Assembly: GCA_030998225.1 (NCBI GenBank)
Contig: JAPYXD010000698.1
Coordinates: forward strand, 4,939,001 to 5,003,000
Source of the DNA: Diplolepis rosae
Lineage: Eukaryota; Arthropoda; Insecta; Hymenoptera; Diplolepididae
Direction of reading: 5' to 3'
DNA length: 64,000 bases
Shown here: in pieces, positions 34,581 through 46,503 of the stretch
Layout of the letters: every line of letters begins with the position of its first letter
Position numbering within the stretch: position 1 is the stretch's first letter
Made by a program: the position numbers and the translations under genes
The notes under the pieces: model-generated
The model's input: the letters and a program-made list of their open reading frames with translations, nothing else
The model's database searches: none
What the model was told of the DNA's origin: nothing

Positions 34581-34897
34581 GACGGAGAAACTTTTGATAG
34601 CAATATGTTTTATTTTATAATGATAATTATAAAAAATATTAGGAATCTAGGGGAAATCGAGGTGTAATGGTAATTATTCCTAGAGGACTGAAAATTTTTC
34701 GCAGCCAAAATACTAAAAATCCGAAAAATAATATGAAACTAGTATAGGTTATGGTAAAGTTTGATACAATCTATAATAAATTATTATATTGTTCATCTAA
34801 ATTTCAGTACTTCGCTGTTAAAAATTCTTACTATTACACATTTTTCCCAAAATTGAAACATAGTTTAGCAAAAATTGTTAACTTGGGTTTCTCTATG
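34581..34897. mobile_element. CACGGAGAAAC-type MITE
   Basis: GACGGAGAAACTTTTGATAG to TTGGGTTTCTCTATG followed by TA. The interior TATTAGGAATCTAGGGGAAA matches the copies at 1343, 21036 and 45057. Confidence 0.7.
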
Positions 34898-34899
34898 TA

Positions 34900-36410
34900 G
34901 AAATCCTAATAAGAGCGAATTGTTAGAAAAAAGTACATCATTTTAGAATTATATCATTCATTTTTAAATAGTTTGGGAATTTTAGAGAAATATTTTTGTC
35001 TGTCTAGTAATAAAATAACACCCCTAAGGTAACATTTGTCGCAGTTCAATTTAACACCAGATCCAAGATTAAAAAAACACTATTTTTTTTCTGTGTAGTT
35101 TTAAATTATACTAATTGCATGAGAATATCATTTAGTTAAATTATACATTAAATACTGCGATTTTCCTACGACCCTAAAAATTTATTGATAAAAAAAACAT
35201 TTTTTAAGCTCTTCAATCATTAAAGTTAATTATACGCTCTATAATGAGACACGCTTTTTACTATTTGAAGTCGGGAATTTGGTTCAAATGAACTTTATAA
35301 GCTTTCCAAGCTATAAAGCTAATCTTTATAAAGTATTATTTTAATTATTTTCATGGGATTAAAATTATTTATGCAATAAAAAATATACTTAATGTTTATA
35401 ATAGAATAAAAAGTGGCACAGGTCGTATCCACATCTCGAGAACGCAGTGTTTGCACTTAGTTTGAGGTTATTATTTGTCTTTATTATAATATTAAATTTT
35501 GTTCCAAGTACAAATAGATGGAGTAAATAGGTGACTGCTGGTCATAAATAATATTCCTAAATCGTGCAATATTATTTTAAAATATAATAACGCTTGGCTG
35601 ACCAAACACGTTTTTACTACTGAAGATATGCACGTTTACCACAGACTGCTATTTACTGACGCGTTTTTTTTTTTTTTTTACTAATTTTAAAAAAACTGCT
35701 TTTACGTTTACCCTCTGCAGTAAAACGTTAATAAACTGTTATTTTATAACCCTCGTAAAGCAGAAATAAAATGTTAAGTGCTTTACGACTTTCTTATATG
35801 CAATTTACTTAATTTTTTGCAGGAAAATTGAATTTAAAGATACTCCAATTTTTACATTGATACTCCCACATCTTAAATAAAATTTTAAAAATGTAAAAAG
35901 ATTATGAAATAAAATTGTTGCAATTTCGAATTTTTGAAGATTTCTATGCTTATGGATTCCAGATTTATCAAAACTTACAATTTTTTTATTGAACATTTTT
36001 CCTATAATTTTTAGTTTTCTATAGGTTTGATTTGGAATTCACAAACTTCAAATATTTTAGAATTGTTTGAAATATGAAAACTTGAAAAAATTTTATTTCC
36101 TAACAATTTACAATAGAAAACTTGAAATGTTTCTAGAGTCGCTAAAATACTATTTTCGCAGATATTGGAATGGAAATTGTTCACAAATGTAACTGCAATC
36201 AAATAAACAATGCATCATTGTCACATCAAGCTTCTGTACAACCATGCACTGTCGAAACAGCTGTGCGACAATGTTTTCGTCATTTTGAGCCCATGTGCAT
36301 AAGTTATCATGTACAAGTATGAACGAGATACTCTCTATACTGTTTGAAATGTTCGGAAACTTACAAAATTTTAATGTTACAAAGGTAATGTAAAATTTGA
36401 CGATATTTTT
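34900..36410. other. AT-rich stretch without recognised features
   Basis: Two minus frames of 63 codons (35805-35996 and 36011-36202) have no domain and sit in very AT-rich DNA. No repeat ends were recognised. Confidence 0.3.
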
Positions 36411-36419
36411 GAGTAAATG

Positions 36420-37858
36420 TCACTGTTAGGAATTTCTGTATTAAACTTCCATTGCATGTAATGGAAGTAACGTAACGGTAACGAAACAGTAACGTATATT
36501 AAATTATAAATACACTGTTAGAAATTTTAACCGTAATTTCCGGAAACACGTGATTGGAGTTTTATTCAGTAAGAGTTTCCTAAAATTAAGATAGAATTTC
36601 AGAAAATTCAGTTTCTCTTCAGTAAATTTAAGAAATAGTTTCTTAATTTTCAGTTAGAAAGTGTTGAATATTCTGATACTCGTATCTGGAAATTCTGAAA
36701 CTTGTAACAGGAATAATATAACATTTTGGGTTACTGAAGTTTTATGCAGTTACATGTAACAGAAAATTTCGTTAGTTTCGTAATTTTATGAAAAATCTTA
36801 CAAAAATTCTGTTAGAGTTTGATAGTTTTAAGATACATTTTATGAAAAATCAGTTAAGTTTTATTAAGAAATATTTCAGAAAATTTATTAGATTTTTCGT
36901 AATTTTAAGATACCTTTACTCAAAAATATCATAAATATCGTCAAATCTTACGTTACCTTCGTAACATAAAAATTTTGTAAATATCCGATGATTTCTAACA
37001 GTGTAAAAAATTTTATTTGATTTTTAATATATTTTGATTGATGAGTTATTAAAGTTGATATGAATGTGTATTAATTTTTCATAATATGCAAATCTATTAA
37101 TTTTGATTTACCACTTGTATATTAAATTATATTAAAATAAGATTTTTAACAGTGTATCTTAAAATTGCGAAAAATGTGAATTTTCTAAAATTTTTCTTAA
37201 TATTATCAAACTCAACTAAATTTTCATAAAATGTATTTTAAAATTACCAAACTGGAAGAGAATTTTTAATATAAATTTTACAATTTTAAAAATTTCAAGA
37301 TACAAGTATCAGAATATTCAACACTGTGTAACTGAATATTGAGAAATTTGTTCTCAAATTTAGTAAAAAGTAACTAAATTTTCTGAAATTCTATTTTAAT
37401 TTTATGAAATTGTAATTGAATGAAACTTCAGTTACGAATTTCGGGAAATTACGTTAGAAATTTCTAACAGTGCAAAATTCCAGTAAGGGATAATAATTAT
37501 TTTCGAAAAAAGCTGGGAAAGCTAAATGGAGTCTATTTTTTTTCATGCATAATTTCTTGATCATTAACTCAAAGCTTTGGATCAACAGAAGTACGTGACG
37601 TTGAAAAATTGCAATTAGAGTCTTTAAAGTTATTTAATGAATTAATAACCAAAATAAATTGACGATAATTACGATTCTTTTTAACAGTGAATCTTAAAAT
37701 TGCGAAAAATGTTGTGAATTTTATAAAATTTTTCTTAATATTATGAAACTCAACTAAATTTTCATAAATTGAATTTTAAAACTACCAAAAACTGTAACAG
37801 AATTTTTATTAAATTTTTCATAAATTTAGGAAACTGTTAAAAATATTATTAATTTCAA
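36420..37858. repeat. CACTGTTAGAAATT families 1 and 2, several copies
   Basis: Family 1 ends (CATTGCATGTAATGG) at 36440-36500, a family 2 copy at 36511-36980, a family 1 fragment at 36990-37155, and reverse family 2 copies at 37155-37470 and 37690-37830 follow one another with AACAGTG/CACTGTTA junctions. No genes are present. Confidence 0.6.
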
Positions 37859-38129
37859 GGCCATGGGTCAACCAGATTACGTGACCAAATTGCTGTGAAA
37901 GTTCGAGTAAGGTAACTTTTTTATTTTACAAAAAATTTTACAGTTAACTGTAATTGCCGATAAGTTTTCGAATTTCTTCAAAATTTTTAGTAAAAAGAAG
38001 TTAACAGACGTGCTTTATTGTCTTTTGTTACGTATCCTTTTTAGGAAGATACTTTGTAAATTAAAAAAGTAATGTTACATGAATGAATAAATGTATAATT
38101 TAGTCACGTGATCCGATTGATCTATGGCC
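37859..38129. mobile_element. TTAA MITE (271 bp) of the GGCCATGGATCAA family
   Basis: GGCCATGGGTCAACCAGATT and the complement of CGATTGATCTATGGCC are inverted ends. The right flank is TTAA (38130-38133) and the left is TCAA. It interrupts the family 1 word ATTAATTTTAATAGACTTTA, so the target TTAA is directly visible. Confidence 0.8.
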
Positions 38130-38133
38130 TTAA

Positions 38134-39125
38134 CAGACTTTAATATACAAGTGGTAAATTAAAATTAATAGATTTGTATATTATGAAAAATTAATATATA
38201 TTCATATTAAATTTAATAACTTTTTATTAAAAATATATTAAAATTAACAAACATTATTAAAATATATACACATGTGTATTAAGGTAGTTGTTGCGCCAAA
38301 AATCAGTCTCTGGAAAAAGAAGTTTTTCTATGATTTCAAAACTGGTAATTATATCATCAGCCGTGTCATATGTAAGGAAAGACACTCTTTTTAATAAAAA
38401 AAATTTTTAAATTACGAAAAATAATATTTTAGTAATGTTTTTTGTAATAGGATATTTCCTTATTATCGCTCCATACCAAATTTTCAAAAATGGTGCGATT
38501 CTGATAAATCATGAATTATTTTTTTAGGAAAAGGATTCTCTACAACTTTACCGTTTCCGATTTTTGAAAATGAATTAATTATTATCAAATTCAGCAATTT
38601 GTTTATAAAAATTTCGTTTTGGAAAATTGTTTTTTAATGATTTCAACCACTTAAGAATTTATTTTCAAAAATCGGAAACGGTAAAGTTGTAGAGAATCCT
38701 TTTCCTAAAAAAATAATTCATGATTTATCAGATTCGCACCATTTTTGAAAATTTGGTATGGAGCGATAATAAGGAAATATCCTATTACAAAAAACATTAT
38801 TAAAATATTATTTTTCATAATTTTAAAATTTTTTTTATTAAAAAAAGTGTCTTTCCTTACATATGACACGGCTGATGATATAATTACCAGTTTTGAAATC
38901 ATAGAAAAACTTCTTTTTCCAGAGACTGATTTTTGGCGCAACAACTACCTTAAAATTAAAATAAAAGTTTGCATTTTTTAAAATGAAAGTATTTTTAATT
39001 TAATATACGTTACTGGAAAAAACTTCCATTAGATATAATGGAAGTTTTTTTAATTTAACACATGTTACTGGAAAAAACTTCCATTACATGTAATGGAAGT
39101 TTGATACAGAAATTCCTAACAGTGT
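38134..39125. repeat. CACTGTTAGAAATT family 1 copy interrupted by a fold-back
   Basis: It continues the family 1 copy split at 37859-38129, resumes after the fold-back at 38954, and ends with two near-identical TACTGGAAAAAACTTCCATT blocks and CTAACAGTG at 39122. Confidence 0.65.
38283..38949. mobile_element. TTAA-flanked fold-back element, 667 bp, second copy
   Basis: GGTAGTTGTTGCGCCAAAAA and TTTTTGGCGCAACAACTACC are a perfect 20-bp inverted end pair, flanked by TTAA at 38279-38282 and 38950-38953. Arms exceed 290 bp and are nearly perfect, so the insertion or its homogenisation is recent. The same length as 28300-28966. Facing 78- and 79-codon frames are mirror images from the palindrome. 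Confidence 0.9.
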
Positions 39126-39780
39126 ATAAAGGAGTTAGAAGTTACACAATGACACATGTGTCATATCCCCCCTTTCAATTAAGATCTGAATAAATCTAAT
39201 AAGTATAAGGTCTTTATACGAAGAGCCAATTTAAATTTAAATTTGTCTTCTGTACTGGAGATATTTTCCAATTTGAATAATGCATGAAAAATAAGCCATC
39301 AGAATTAAAAAATTAATGATAGAAATAAACACTGATTTAGTGATGAAAAGAATGATTTTAAACTCAATATTTTTCCATGTAGAAATTCTGTTCTCACTAA
39401 AGTGATAACTTAATTGATACCTGGAGAAAATAATTGTGATTTTTGCATAGGACGTGATTTACATGAAAACTGCTGCGTGCAGAGGCAATATCAGATATCC
39501 AATCGAGTTAACCGTCGAAACAACCTGTTCGATGACTATTGCGTTTGATGATTGCAACAAGTGAAGCGACCATCCACTTTTCCCCTTTGAAATTCCCCCC
39601 TCCAGCCTTCTCTCCCACCACCCTCACACATTAACTGAATTCAACAAGTGGTGAAATCATTCTCTTCGTTATTCGATGCTTCCAAAAAAGTTGAGTTGCA
39701 TCATTATAGGTTTATCATCAATCACTTAAGCCCATCATTACTGATTTTTTTTTATTAACGTAGGAGTGAATGCAATTAAT
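39126..39780. other. Non-repetitive stretch, no gene seen
   Basis: No frames of note. A C-rich patch lies at 39580-39630. Confidence 0.3.
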
Positions 39781-39784
39781 TATA

Positions 39785-39985
39785 GACGATAATTAAAAGT
39801 AGTGCAAGTTGTATTGACCACCAATTTTAATAAAATGGTACATTATTGGACAAAATTGGCTTTAGGGTCCAAAAATGATTAAGTCAATTTAATTAGACTT
39901 TTCGGCTCGGATCGGAGCCCCCGTCAGTGATATTTATTAAACTTTAGAAAATATAAAAAAGGGGAGACGCTAATTTCACATTTTA
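39785..39985 (-). repeat. Hammerhead-like repeat (copy 2)
   Basis: About 200 bp aligned with 4465-4650 throughout (AAGTTGTATTGACC, AATGATTAAGTC, GTCAGTGATATTTATTAAA). On the minus strand the first box is CTGACGG instead of CTGATGA, stem II is GGCTC/GAGCC, and the second box is GAAAA. It is probably inactive. Just after it (39982 onward) a TTAA followed by GGAATCCGCC matches the left end of the 53164-54124 element, but no right end was found. Confidence 0.55.
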
Positions 39986-40369
39986 AGGAATCCGCCACCT
40001 TTAATATTTTTATTTTTTGAGTTTAGACCTTACATATAAATTTTTTTATGTTTAGTACCATTATTTAGAAATGTTTAGGGTTTTTTAAAAAATTTCAGCA
40101 CCATTGTGTATTTTTAAAGTAAAAATTTTGAATTTTTTGGGAATTTTTTTGATTTTGAATAACTTTTTTTTTTATCAATTGTCATGATTTTTTAAAAATT
40201 TTGTTCCTTTCAGTGTATGGCAACTTTTTAGGTATGGAAAGCACTCTAGTTAAAAAAATAACTACAAAATTTTTTCCCTGCAAATAACATGAAAGACGTG
40301 GAAATTATGCATAAAACGACCTCAGGGTGGTGTGTCTTTGTCAATTTTCGAGAAAAATATTGTGAAAAA

Positions 40370-40885
40370 AGTCCGAATTCCAAACTTTTTTTGAATTGTA
40401 AATAATTCCCGAAATAATTGACGTTTTTAGAGGTTCCTCGACTCGTTTTAAAGGTAAATTTACGTAGAATTCAAAAAAAGTACTATCAACTTACACTAAT
40501 TTTTCCCCAGATTATGAAAAAGTCTAAACTTGAAACAAAAAAGGCATAAAAAATCAAACTTGCAAAATTATTTATAATAAAATACTAAAAATAATCACAT
40601 TAAAATTTTCCAGAAAATTCAATTAATTCTTGTGGGTTATAACTTTTATCTATTTTTAAAATTCTTTTTTTTGAGTATTAGATTTTTTTCAATTTTTACG
40701 CTTTTTTTGGTTCTAAATTTAGACTTTTTCAAAATCTAGGGAAAAATTAGTATAATTTGATAGCACGTTTTTTAAATTTTACGCAAATTTACCTTCAAAA
40801 CGAGTCAAGAAACATCTAAAAATATCAGTCATTTAGGGAATTATTCATAATTTAAGAAAAATTTGGAATTTGGACTTTTTTCACA
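40370..40885. repeat. Fold-back repeat
   Basis: GGTAAATTTACGTAGAATTC, AGTCTAAACTTGAAAC and related words on the left have complements at 40690-40800, with the centre near 40600. Related sequence occurs inside 58516-59490. It is non-coding. Confidence 0.5.
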
Positions 40886-41038
40886 ATATCTTCCTCAAAA
40901 ATGTGACTTACAAAAACAAAGTGAGTATAATAATATGGCCAGGGATTGTATAGACGATAATATTTGCAAAAATTTATTTCCTTATTTTTAACACTACACT
41001 GTTAGAAATTTCTGTATTAAACTTCCACTGCATCTACA

Positions 41039-41949
41039 CACGGAGAAAAATGGATATTGACCCATAATATCTAGATATTGAGGCACAATGTCAGTAGCAT
41101 TCAACTATGTGAGAAACATTTAGATATTCTACTTCAATGCCTGCAGATATTGAAAAAAAGATATTAACCACCAGTATCTCAGATATTGAGCTTGATTATC
41201 TCAGATATTAAGAATGAATATTCAAGATACTAAACTTCTGAATATCTTTGTTAGTAAACTGGAATGTCTGAGGTACTAGAGTTGAATATCTCAGATATTT
41301 AACATCAATATCAGGTATACTGAAAAGGTAAGTTATAGATGTTACAGCTCAATGTCTAAGATACTCAAAAAATTATTTTAAAGGTTATAAAATAACTACA
41401 TATTCAGTTTTTAGAAAAAAGTCAAATTATATTTTATTATTTTCTTTTCTATAAAATTAATGTAGATGTTTGAACCAAATTTTCATTATCTGGCATGTCT
41501 AAAATTAATTTAATGTTATTGTTAGAAACTTAACCTCAACACTAAGGATAGAATTCAGTCTCGGCTATAAACCACATATAGAGAAAATATATAACTTATA
41601 TGTTTTACTTACTGCATCTCAAGTTAAAGATCCGATCACTTTTATTCTATTAGAAACACTTATTAGAATTTAAGGAAATTTATCTTTCCGGAACGCTGCA
41701 AGCATGTCAATCTTAGATTCACTTAGATTTCGATGACAGCGAAAAAGTGATCACATGACTTTTATATATATGCGCGCACACTTCATGCTTCAATATCTAA
41801 ACTATTGAATCTGAATATCAAATGTTACTTCTCGGCAAAATCTTATATATTGAAAAAAAAAATTTTAATATTGCGTGTCAATATCTAGATATTATGGATG
41901 AATATCTCCTATTTGAATATCTACTTTTCAATATCTATTTTTCTCCGTG
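41039..41949. mobile_element. CACGGAGAAAA-type MITE with AGATATT array
   Basis: CACGGAGAAAAATGGATATT and AATATCTATTTTTCTCCGTG are inverted ends. Both flanks for 250 bp inward are packed with AATATCTAGATATTGA-like words. The centre (about 41400-41780) is different. With the next element it splits a CACTGTTAGAAATT family 1 copy (CTTCCACTGCAT before, GTAATGGAAG after). Confidence 0.75.
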
Positions 41950-42146
41950 CACCCAGAACACAGTTTCTTTGAATCAAAGAAACATTTCTTTGATATGCGG
42001 TCAAAGAAAAAAAAATTCTTTAAATTGAAGAAAGTTTTGTTGATTCAAACAAATTTTCTTCAATGTTTTTTGAATTAACAAACCTTTTTTTTTATCCAAA
42101 GAAATTTTTCTTTGACCGTATATCAAAGAAACTGTTTCTCAGTGTA
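41947..42146. mobile_element. Short CACTGAGAAA-type MITE with TTTGAATCAAAG words
   Basis: It starts near CACCCAGAACACAGTTTCTT and ends AACTGTTTCTCAGTG before TA. The interior has TTCTTTGAATCAAAGAAAC and facing TATCAAAGAAAC words. It directly abuts the 41039-41949 element. Confidence 0.6.
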
Positions 42147-42292
42147 ATGGAAGTTTTTTACAATAACGTATATTAAATTTAAAATAATTTAATCTTACAA
42201 AATACAAACTTTTATTTTATATATAAAATAAAAATAAATAAAAGTATATTAATAATGTAATTATATAATAACTAATAATGTAATAATATTAA

Positions 42293-42490
42293 AAAAATTA
42301 ATTAATTGGGTTTGGAATTTTTGTCACTGCCTACATTATCGGAGGTTTACTAGTCGCGTATCAGATAGGATACGTTGTCGACAGGTGTCCTCGTAATGTC
42401 GAACGGCAATCGGAAGACCTGGGTTCGAATCCTAACGCAGTCAAAAGCGTCTTTTTTCCACAGAAAGATTTTCAAATTCTTTAAATATTT
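42293..42490. repeat. tRNA-like repeat family, copy with partial tRNA core
   Basis: It carries CACTGCCTACATTATCGGAG, GTATCAGATAGGATACG, then a jump to the tRNA-like T-arm half (AAGACCTGGGTTCGAATCCT) and CCACAGAAAGATTTTCAAAT. The box A half is missing, so the copy is internally deleted. Confidence 0.6.
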
Positions 42491-42640
42491 GAATATTTAA
42501 AAAAATTTTGTTGATTTCAATATATTTTCATTGAGAAGTTATTAAATTCATAATATACAAATCTATCAATTTTATTTTACCACTTGTATATTAAAGTCTA
42601 TTAAAGTTAATAAGATTTTTAAAAGTGTATTTTTGCCTCG
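42491..42640. repeat. CACTGTTAGAAATT family 1 fragment
   Basis: ATATTTTCATTGAGAAGTTATTAAATT, then TTTACCACTTGTATATTAAAG and AATAAGATTTTTAAAAGTG match family 1. Confidence 0.55.
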
Positions 42641-43200
42641 ATATAGAAACATGAAAACAAAGTCTATACACGTTTTGAATTTGTAGATGTAATGTGTTTG
42701 AAAATGATTCGATGCCTGAGGCTGATGTTCTTTTTTCTCTGAAAGGAGACTAATTACCGCTTGTAATTGTATGTTTGAATGCATATCTTCTGAATTATTA
42801 ATCCTCTTTGCCTTGAGCATTAACATTAATACTTTAAAGTCGACGTTGGTGAAACGGAGGTTGGAAATTGCAATAATAAATTGTCGTTTGAGAGGAGATC
42901 CTAGCCGCGGTAATTTCTAATAGGACGAGTGCCAGAATGGTGGAGCAAAGTGGCTTGTCACGATAATACCATTAATCTTGGACATGTTATTATTATTATC
43001 ACTACCGTTACTTTAACCCATGTATTGGATATTCAATGCGGATGACAGTTTGATAAAATAAACTAAACGTTTTTAGTTACATTCTTTTCTTATGCATTAA
43101 ACGTTCGTACTTCAAGTATTATTTCATAAGTTTAAAAACTACATTTGAACCCGTATCACTAGAAACACAAATTCATATCAACATCCAAGCAAAAGTATAA
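42641..43200. other. Non-repetitive stretch, no gene assigned
   Basis: An 84-codon minus frame (42572-42826) overlaps the preceding repeat and has no domain. Otherwise nothing was recognised. Confidence 0.3.
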
Positions 43201-43815
43201 TTCAAAATTTCAAGAATTCGAAACTGTTCGAACTCTCAAAATACAAAAAAACGACCAAATTTGGAACAAAAAAATTTCTAAGAATAAAGGATAAGGAAAG
43301 GGAGAAAGAAAAAAGAAGGCAACCTTCCCAAAAAACCCTTCCTTCTTTTTCTTTCTTTCGTCCTTTTTTGTCTTTACTACAAACATCACAACATAAGACA
43401 AAAAGGGCGAAAGAACGAAAAAGAAGGAAGGGGTTTTGGAAGGTTGCCATCTTTTTTCTTTCCTCCTTTATTTGAGGACGATATATTTTTTCACGATAAA
43501 AATAAACGAGTAAGAAACTTATGAATTCAAAATTTCGAAAATTCAAAACTGTTCAAAATTTCAAAAAACAAAAAAAAAAAAAAACGACCAAATTTGGACA
43601 GAAAAAGTTTCATAGGATCAACGATTATAAGAAACCAATAAAAAAGAACGAAAGAAAGAAAAAGAAGGAAGAGGTTTTGGGAGGTTGCTTTCTTTTTCAT
43701 TTCCTCCTTTTTGTTGGTTTCTTATAATCGTTGATCCTAAGAAATTTTTTTGGTCCAAATTTGGTCGTTTTTTTTTATGAGAGTTCGAACACTTTCAAAT
43801 TCTTGAAATTTTGAA
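43201..43815. repeat. Fold-back repeat, TTCAAAATTTCAAGAATTCG ends
   Basis: TTCAAAATTTCAAGAATTCG at the left and CAAATTCTTGAAATTTTGAA at the right are inverted. Inside, ACGACCAAATTTGG, CCTTCCCAAAAAACCC and the AACGATTATAAGAAACCAAT/ATTGGTTTCTTATAATCGTT words form smaller palindromes. Poly-Lys/Phe frames on both strands (43202-43727) come from A- and T-rich arms. Related blocks lie at 45256-45900 and 53578-53745. Confidence 0.65.
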
Positions 43816-45056
43816 TGCACAATTCTCTTTCTTGTTTATTTTTAACATGAAAAAATATATCGTACTCAAATTTTTGCTTTTACCTACATTTTTTATATAT
43901 ATCTAGGATGGCATTTATCAAGGAAGAAGGGTGTTTTGCTTTGAAATAAAATAGTTTCAAGGAAAAAGGGTTGTTGGAGGTTAGGGATAGTAGATGCGAT
44001 TTTAATGATCGCCTCCATTACACTAATTTACAAATACGTGACTGCTCGCGTACGCCAACTTTTATAAATAATCGGCCTTTCATATAGTGACTTTTTTTTA
44101 GTGCCCAGCACGTAGGCCACGAAACTCCCGCAGTTATTAATTTCCACTGTCGTGACCGTTTATCTTACTCTCAGTTCTCGCGGGCGGATCGATCTTCTGG
44201 GTGGAACGAAACGACGAGCAGCGGGCAGGCTACAATAATAATTGTCATTTGAAAGGGGATCTCGACTGCAATAATTTCTGCTACAGCGGGGCTGGCCTCA
44301 AAGTAAACCAATGCTGCTAGCCTTAACTTTGAGGATACCGAAAGAAGGAGAATCTTCCTAAGAAAGGGAATTCAAAAACACTAATTACTAACGAGACATT
44401 TTCTCTTCTCTTCAATTCATATGATCCTATCTTATGAAGCACCGTCATCACTTTAATCCGCGACTATTAATTACTAACTATAATTAATTATCGAGGCAGT
44501 ACTAGAAATTAATAAGAAGTAAAGGCGAACTTCTTTTGTTTCGGGACATTTGGATCAGGACCTGAAGAAGGGGGGATGAGCCTCATTAAGAAGGCCTTTA
44601 TGGCCCTTCATCCTCTCTTCTTTTGGTCCATGACTCTACATTGGGTCTCTGAATTCTCTTTTTTCTACCTGTACGTCCTGAGCACACTCTGTATTCGCAT
44701 GCTTGTGTGTTTGAATTATATGTTATGCGGATAAGAGTGTGTTTGTAAAATACATTCCTATAAGTCTCTTGCTCTTGTCATCTTCGACTCCAATGCCGAG
44801 GCCAGGGCCGCCGCACGCTCCACGCTTCAAGGCGTGGAAGGGATTATAAAAAGTCGAAGATATTAAATCGAAATCACTGTGGTCCGCCTCCCTTTTGACT
44901 TAAGGTGAAACCTCAATGATGAAAATCAATCGATTGCCGAACAAGATAAATCAGAGTTTATATTAATGAATCATCTTCTTATTCTCTCGAGAAATATTGT
45001 TCCTGGCAGAAATCTTTTTAAGATTACCTAGACTGTTGAACATTTTTCTCATTTTA
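43816..45056. other. Non-repetitive island, no gene assigned
   Basis: 44100-44900 is GC-richer and free of recognised repeat ends. CGCACGCTCCACGCTTCAAGGCGTGG near 44813-44840 is a small GC-rich hairpin-like patch. No coding frames of note. Confidence 0.3.
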
Positions 45057-45255
45057 CACAGGGAGAGAATTTTTATAGCAACAAATGTTTTTTTAAATAA
45101 TGATCATTTTAAATATTAGGAATCTAGGGAAAATTGAGGTGCAGTGGTAATTATTCCTAGCGAACTGGAAATTTTTCGCAGTCGAAATACTAAAGGTTCG
45201 AAAAATTATATGAAACTTCAGTATAGGTTATAGTAAAGTTCGATAAATCTACAGT
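45057..45255. mobile_element. CACGGAGAAAC-type MITE, truncated
   Basis: It starts ACACAGGGAGAGAATTTTTATAG and keeps TATTAGGAATCTAGGG, GTGGTAATTATTCC and AAAGTTCGATA, then breaks off at the fold-back repeat near 45256. Confidence 0.55.
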
Positions 45256-45900
45256 AAATTCCAAAATACAAAAAACGATTAAATTTGTACCAAACAAGTC
45301 TCTTAGGATCAACGGTTATAAGAAAGGGGTTTTAGAAGGTTGCCTTCTTTTTTCTTTTCTCCTTTTTTTGCGTAATATATTTTTTTCACATCAAAAATAA
45401 ACAACGAAGAAAATTATGAATTCAAAATTCCAAAAATTCAAAACTGTTCGAACTTTCAAAATACAAAAAAAACGACCAAATTTGGACTGAAAAAATTTCT
45501 ATAGCATCAACGATTATGAGAAACCAATAAAAAAGGACGAAAGAAAGAAAAAGGAGGAAGGGGTTTTGGAAGTTTGCTTTCTTTTTTTTCCTCCTTTTTT
45601 GAGTACTATATTTTATTTACATTAAAAATATACGAGGAAGAAACTTATGAATTCAAAAATTCAAAAATGTTCGAATTTTCAAAATACAAAAAACGACGAA
45701 ATTTGGACCAACAAAATTTCTTAGGATCATCGATTATGAGAAAGAAGTTTTAGAAGGTTGCCTTCTGATTTCTTTCCTCCATTTTTGCTGTTTTCTCATA
45801 ATCGTTTATTTTTAGAAACTTTTTTGGTCCAAATTTAGTCGCTTTTTGTATTTTTAAGGTTTGACCAATTTAAAATTCTTGAACTTTTGATTTATACATG
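45256..45900. repeat. Fold-back repeat related to 43201-43815
   Basis: Several ACCAAATTTGGACTGAAAA, GGTTTTGGAAGTTTGCTTTC and ATTCAAAACTGTTCGAAC words repeat at about 200-bp spacing. It ends just before the mariner at 45904. Confidence 0.55.
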
Positions 45901-46503
45901 TCATTGGGTTGTCCCAGAATATTATTATATATTATTTCACATATAGATGTCTTTACTATCTTTTTGAATGGCTTCTTTCAATGTCATGATTTTTTCCTTC
46001 TGGCGCGTGTTAGCTGTCACTCTTAGCTTGCTTTACAAACAAATTGCGCGTAATTTCGTTTACAATTGTTAGTTTGGCATCAAGTTTAAGATGGAGTCTA
46101 AAAACGAACATTTTCGTCATATTTTGCTTTTTTATTTCCGTAAAGGAAAGAACGCAGCACAGGTTTCTAAAAAGTTACGTAATGTGTATGGTGAGGAAGC
46201 CTTAAAAGATAGACAGTGTCGAAATTAGTTTGATAAATTCCGTTCTGGGAATTTCTCACTCAAAGATGAGCAACGTTCAGGTCGGCCAAATGGAATTTAT
46301 GATGACTAAATCAAAGCCATAATCGAATCGGATCGTTATGTAACTGTGCGAGAGATTGGAGAAATGTTAAAAATACCAAAATCAACAATCGACCGTCATA
46401 TACAACTTCTTCGACTCGTTAAAAAACTTGATATTTGGATTCCAGATGAATTGAAAGAAATTCATTTAATAAAACGCATCAACGCTTGTGATTTGCATCT
46501 TAA

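Noticed and set aside
38705..38981. 78- and 79-codon facing frames
   Set aside because: They are mirror images produced by the arms of the 667-bp fold-back element.
43202..43727. 114-codon minus frame and 68-codon plus frame, Phe- and Lys-rich
   Set aside because: They are translations of A- and T-rich arms of a fold-back repeat.
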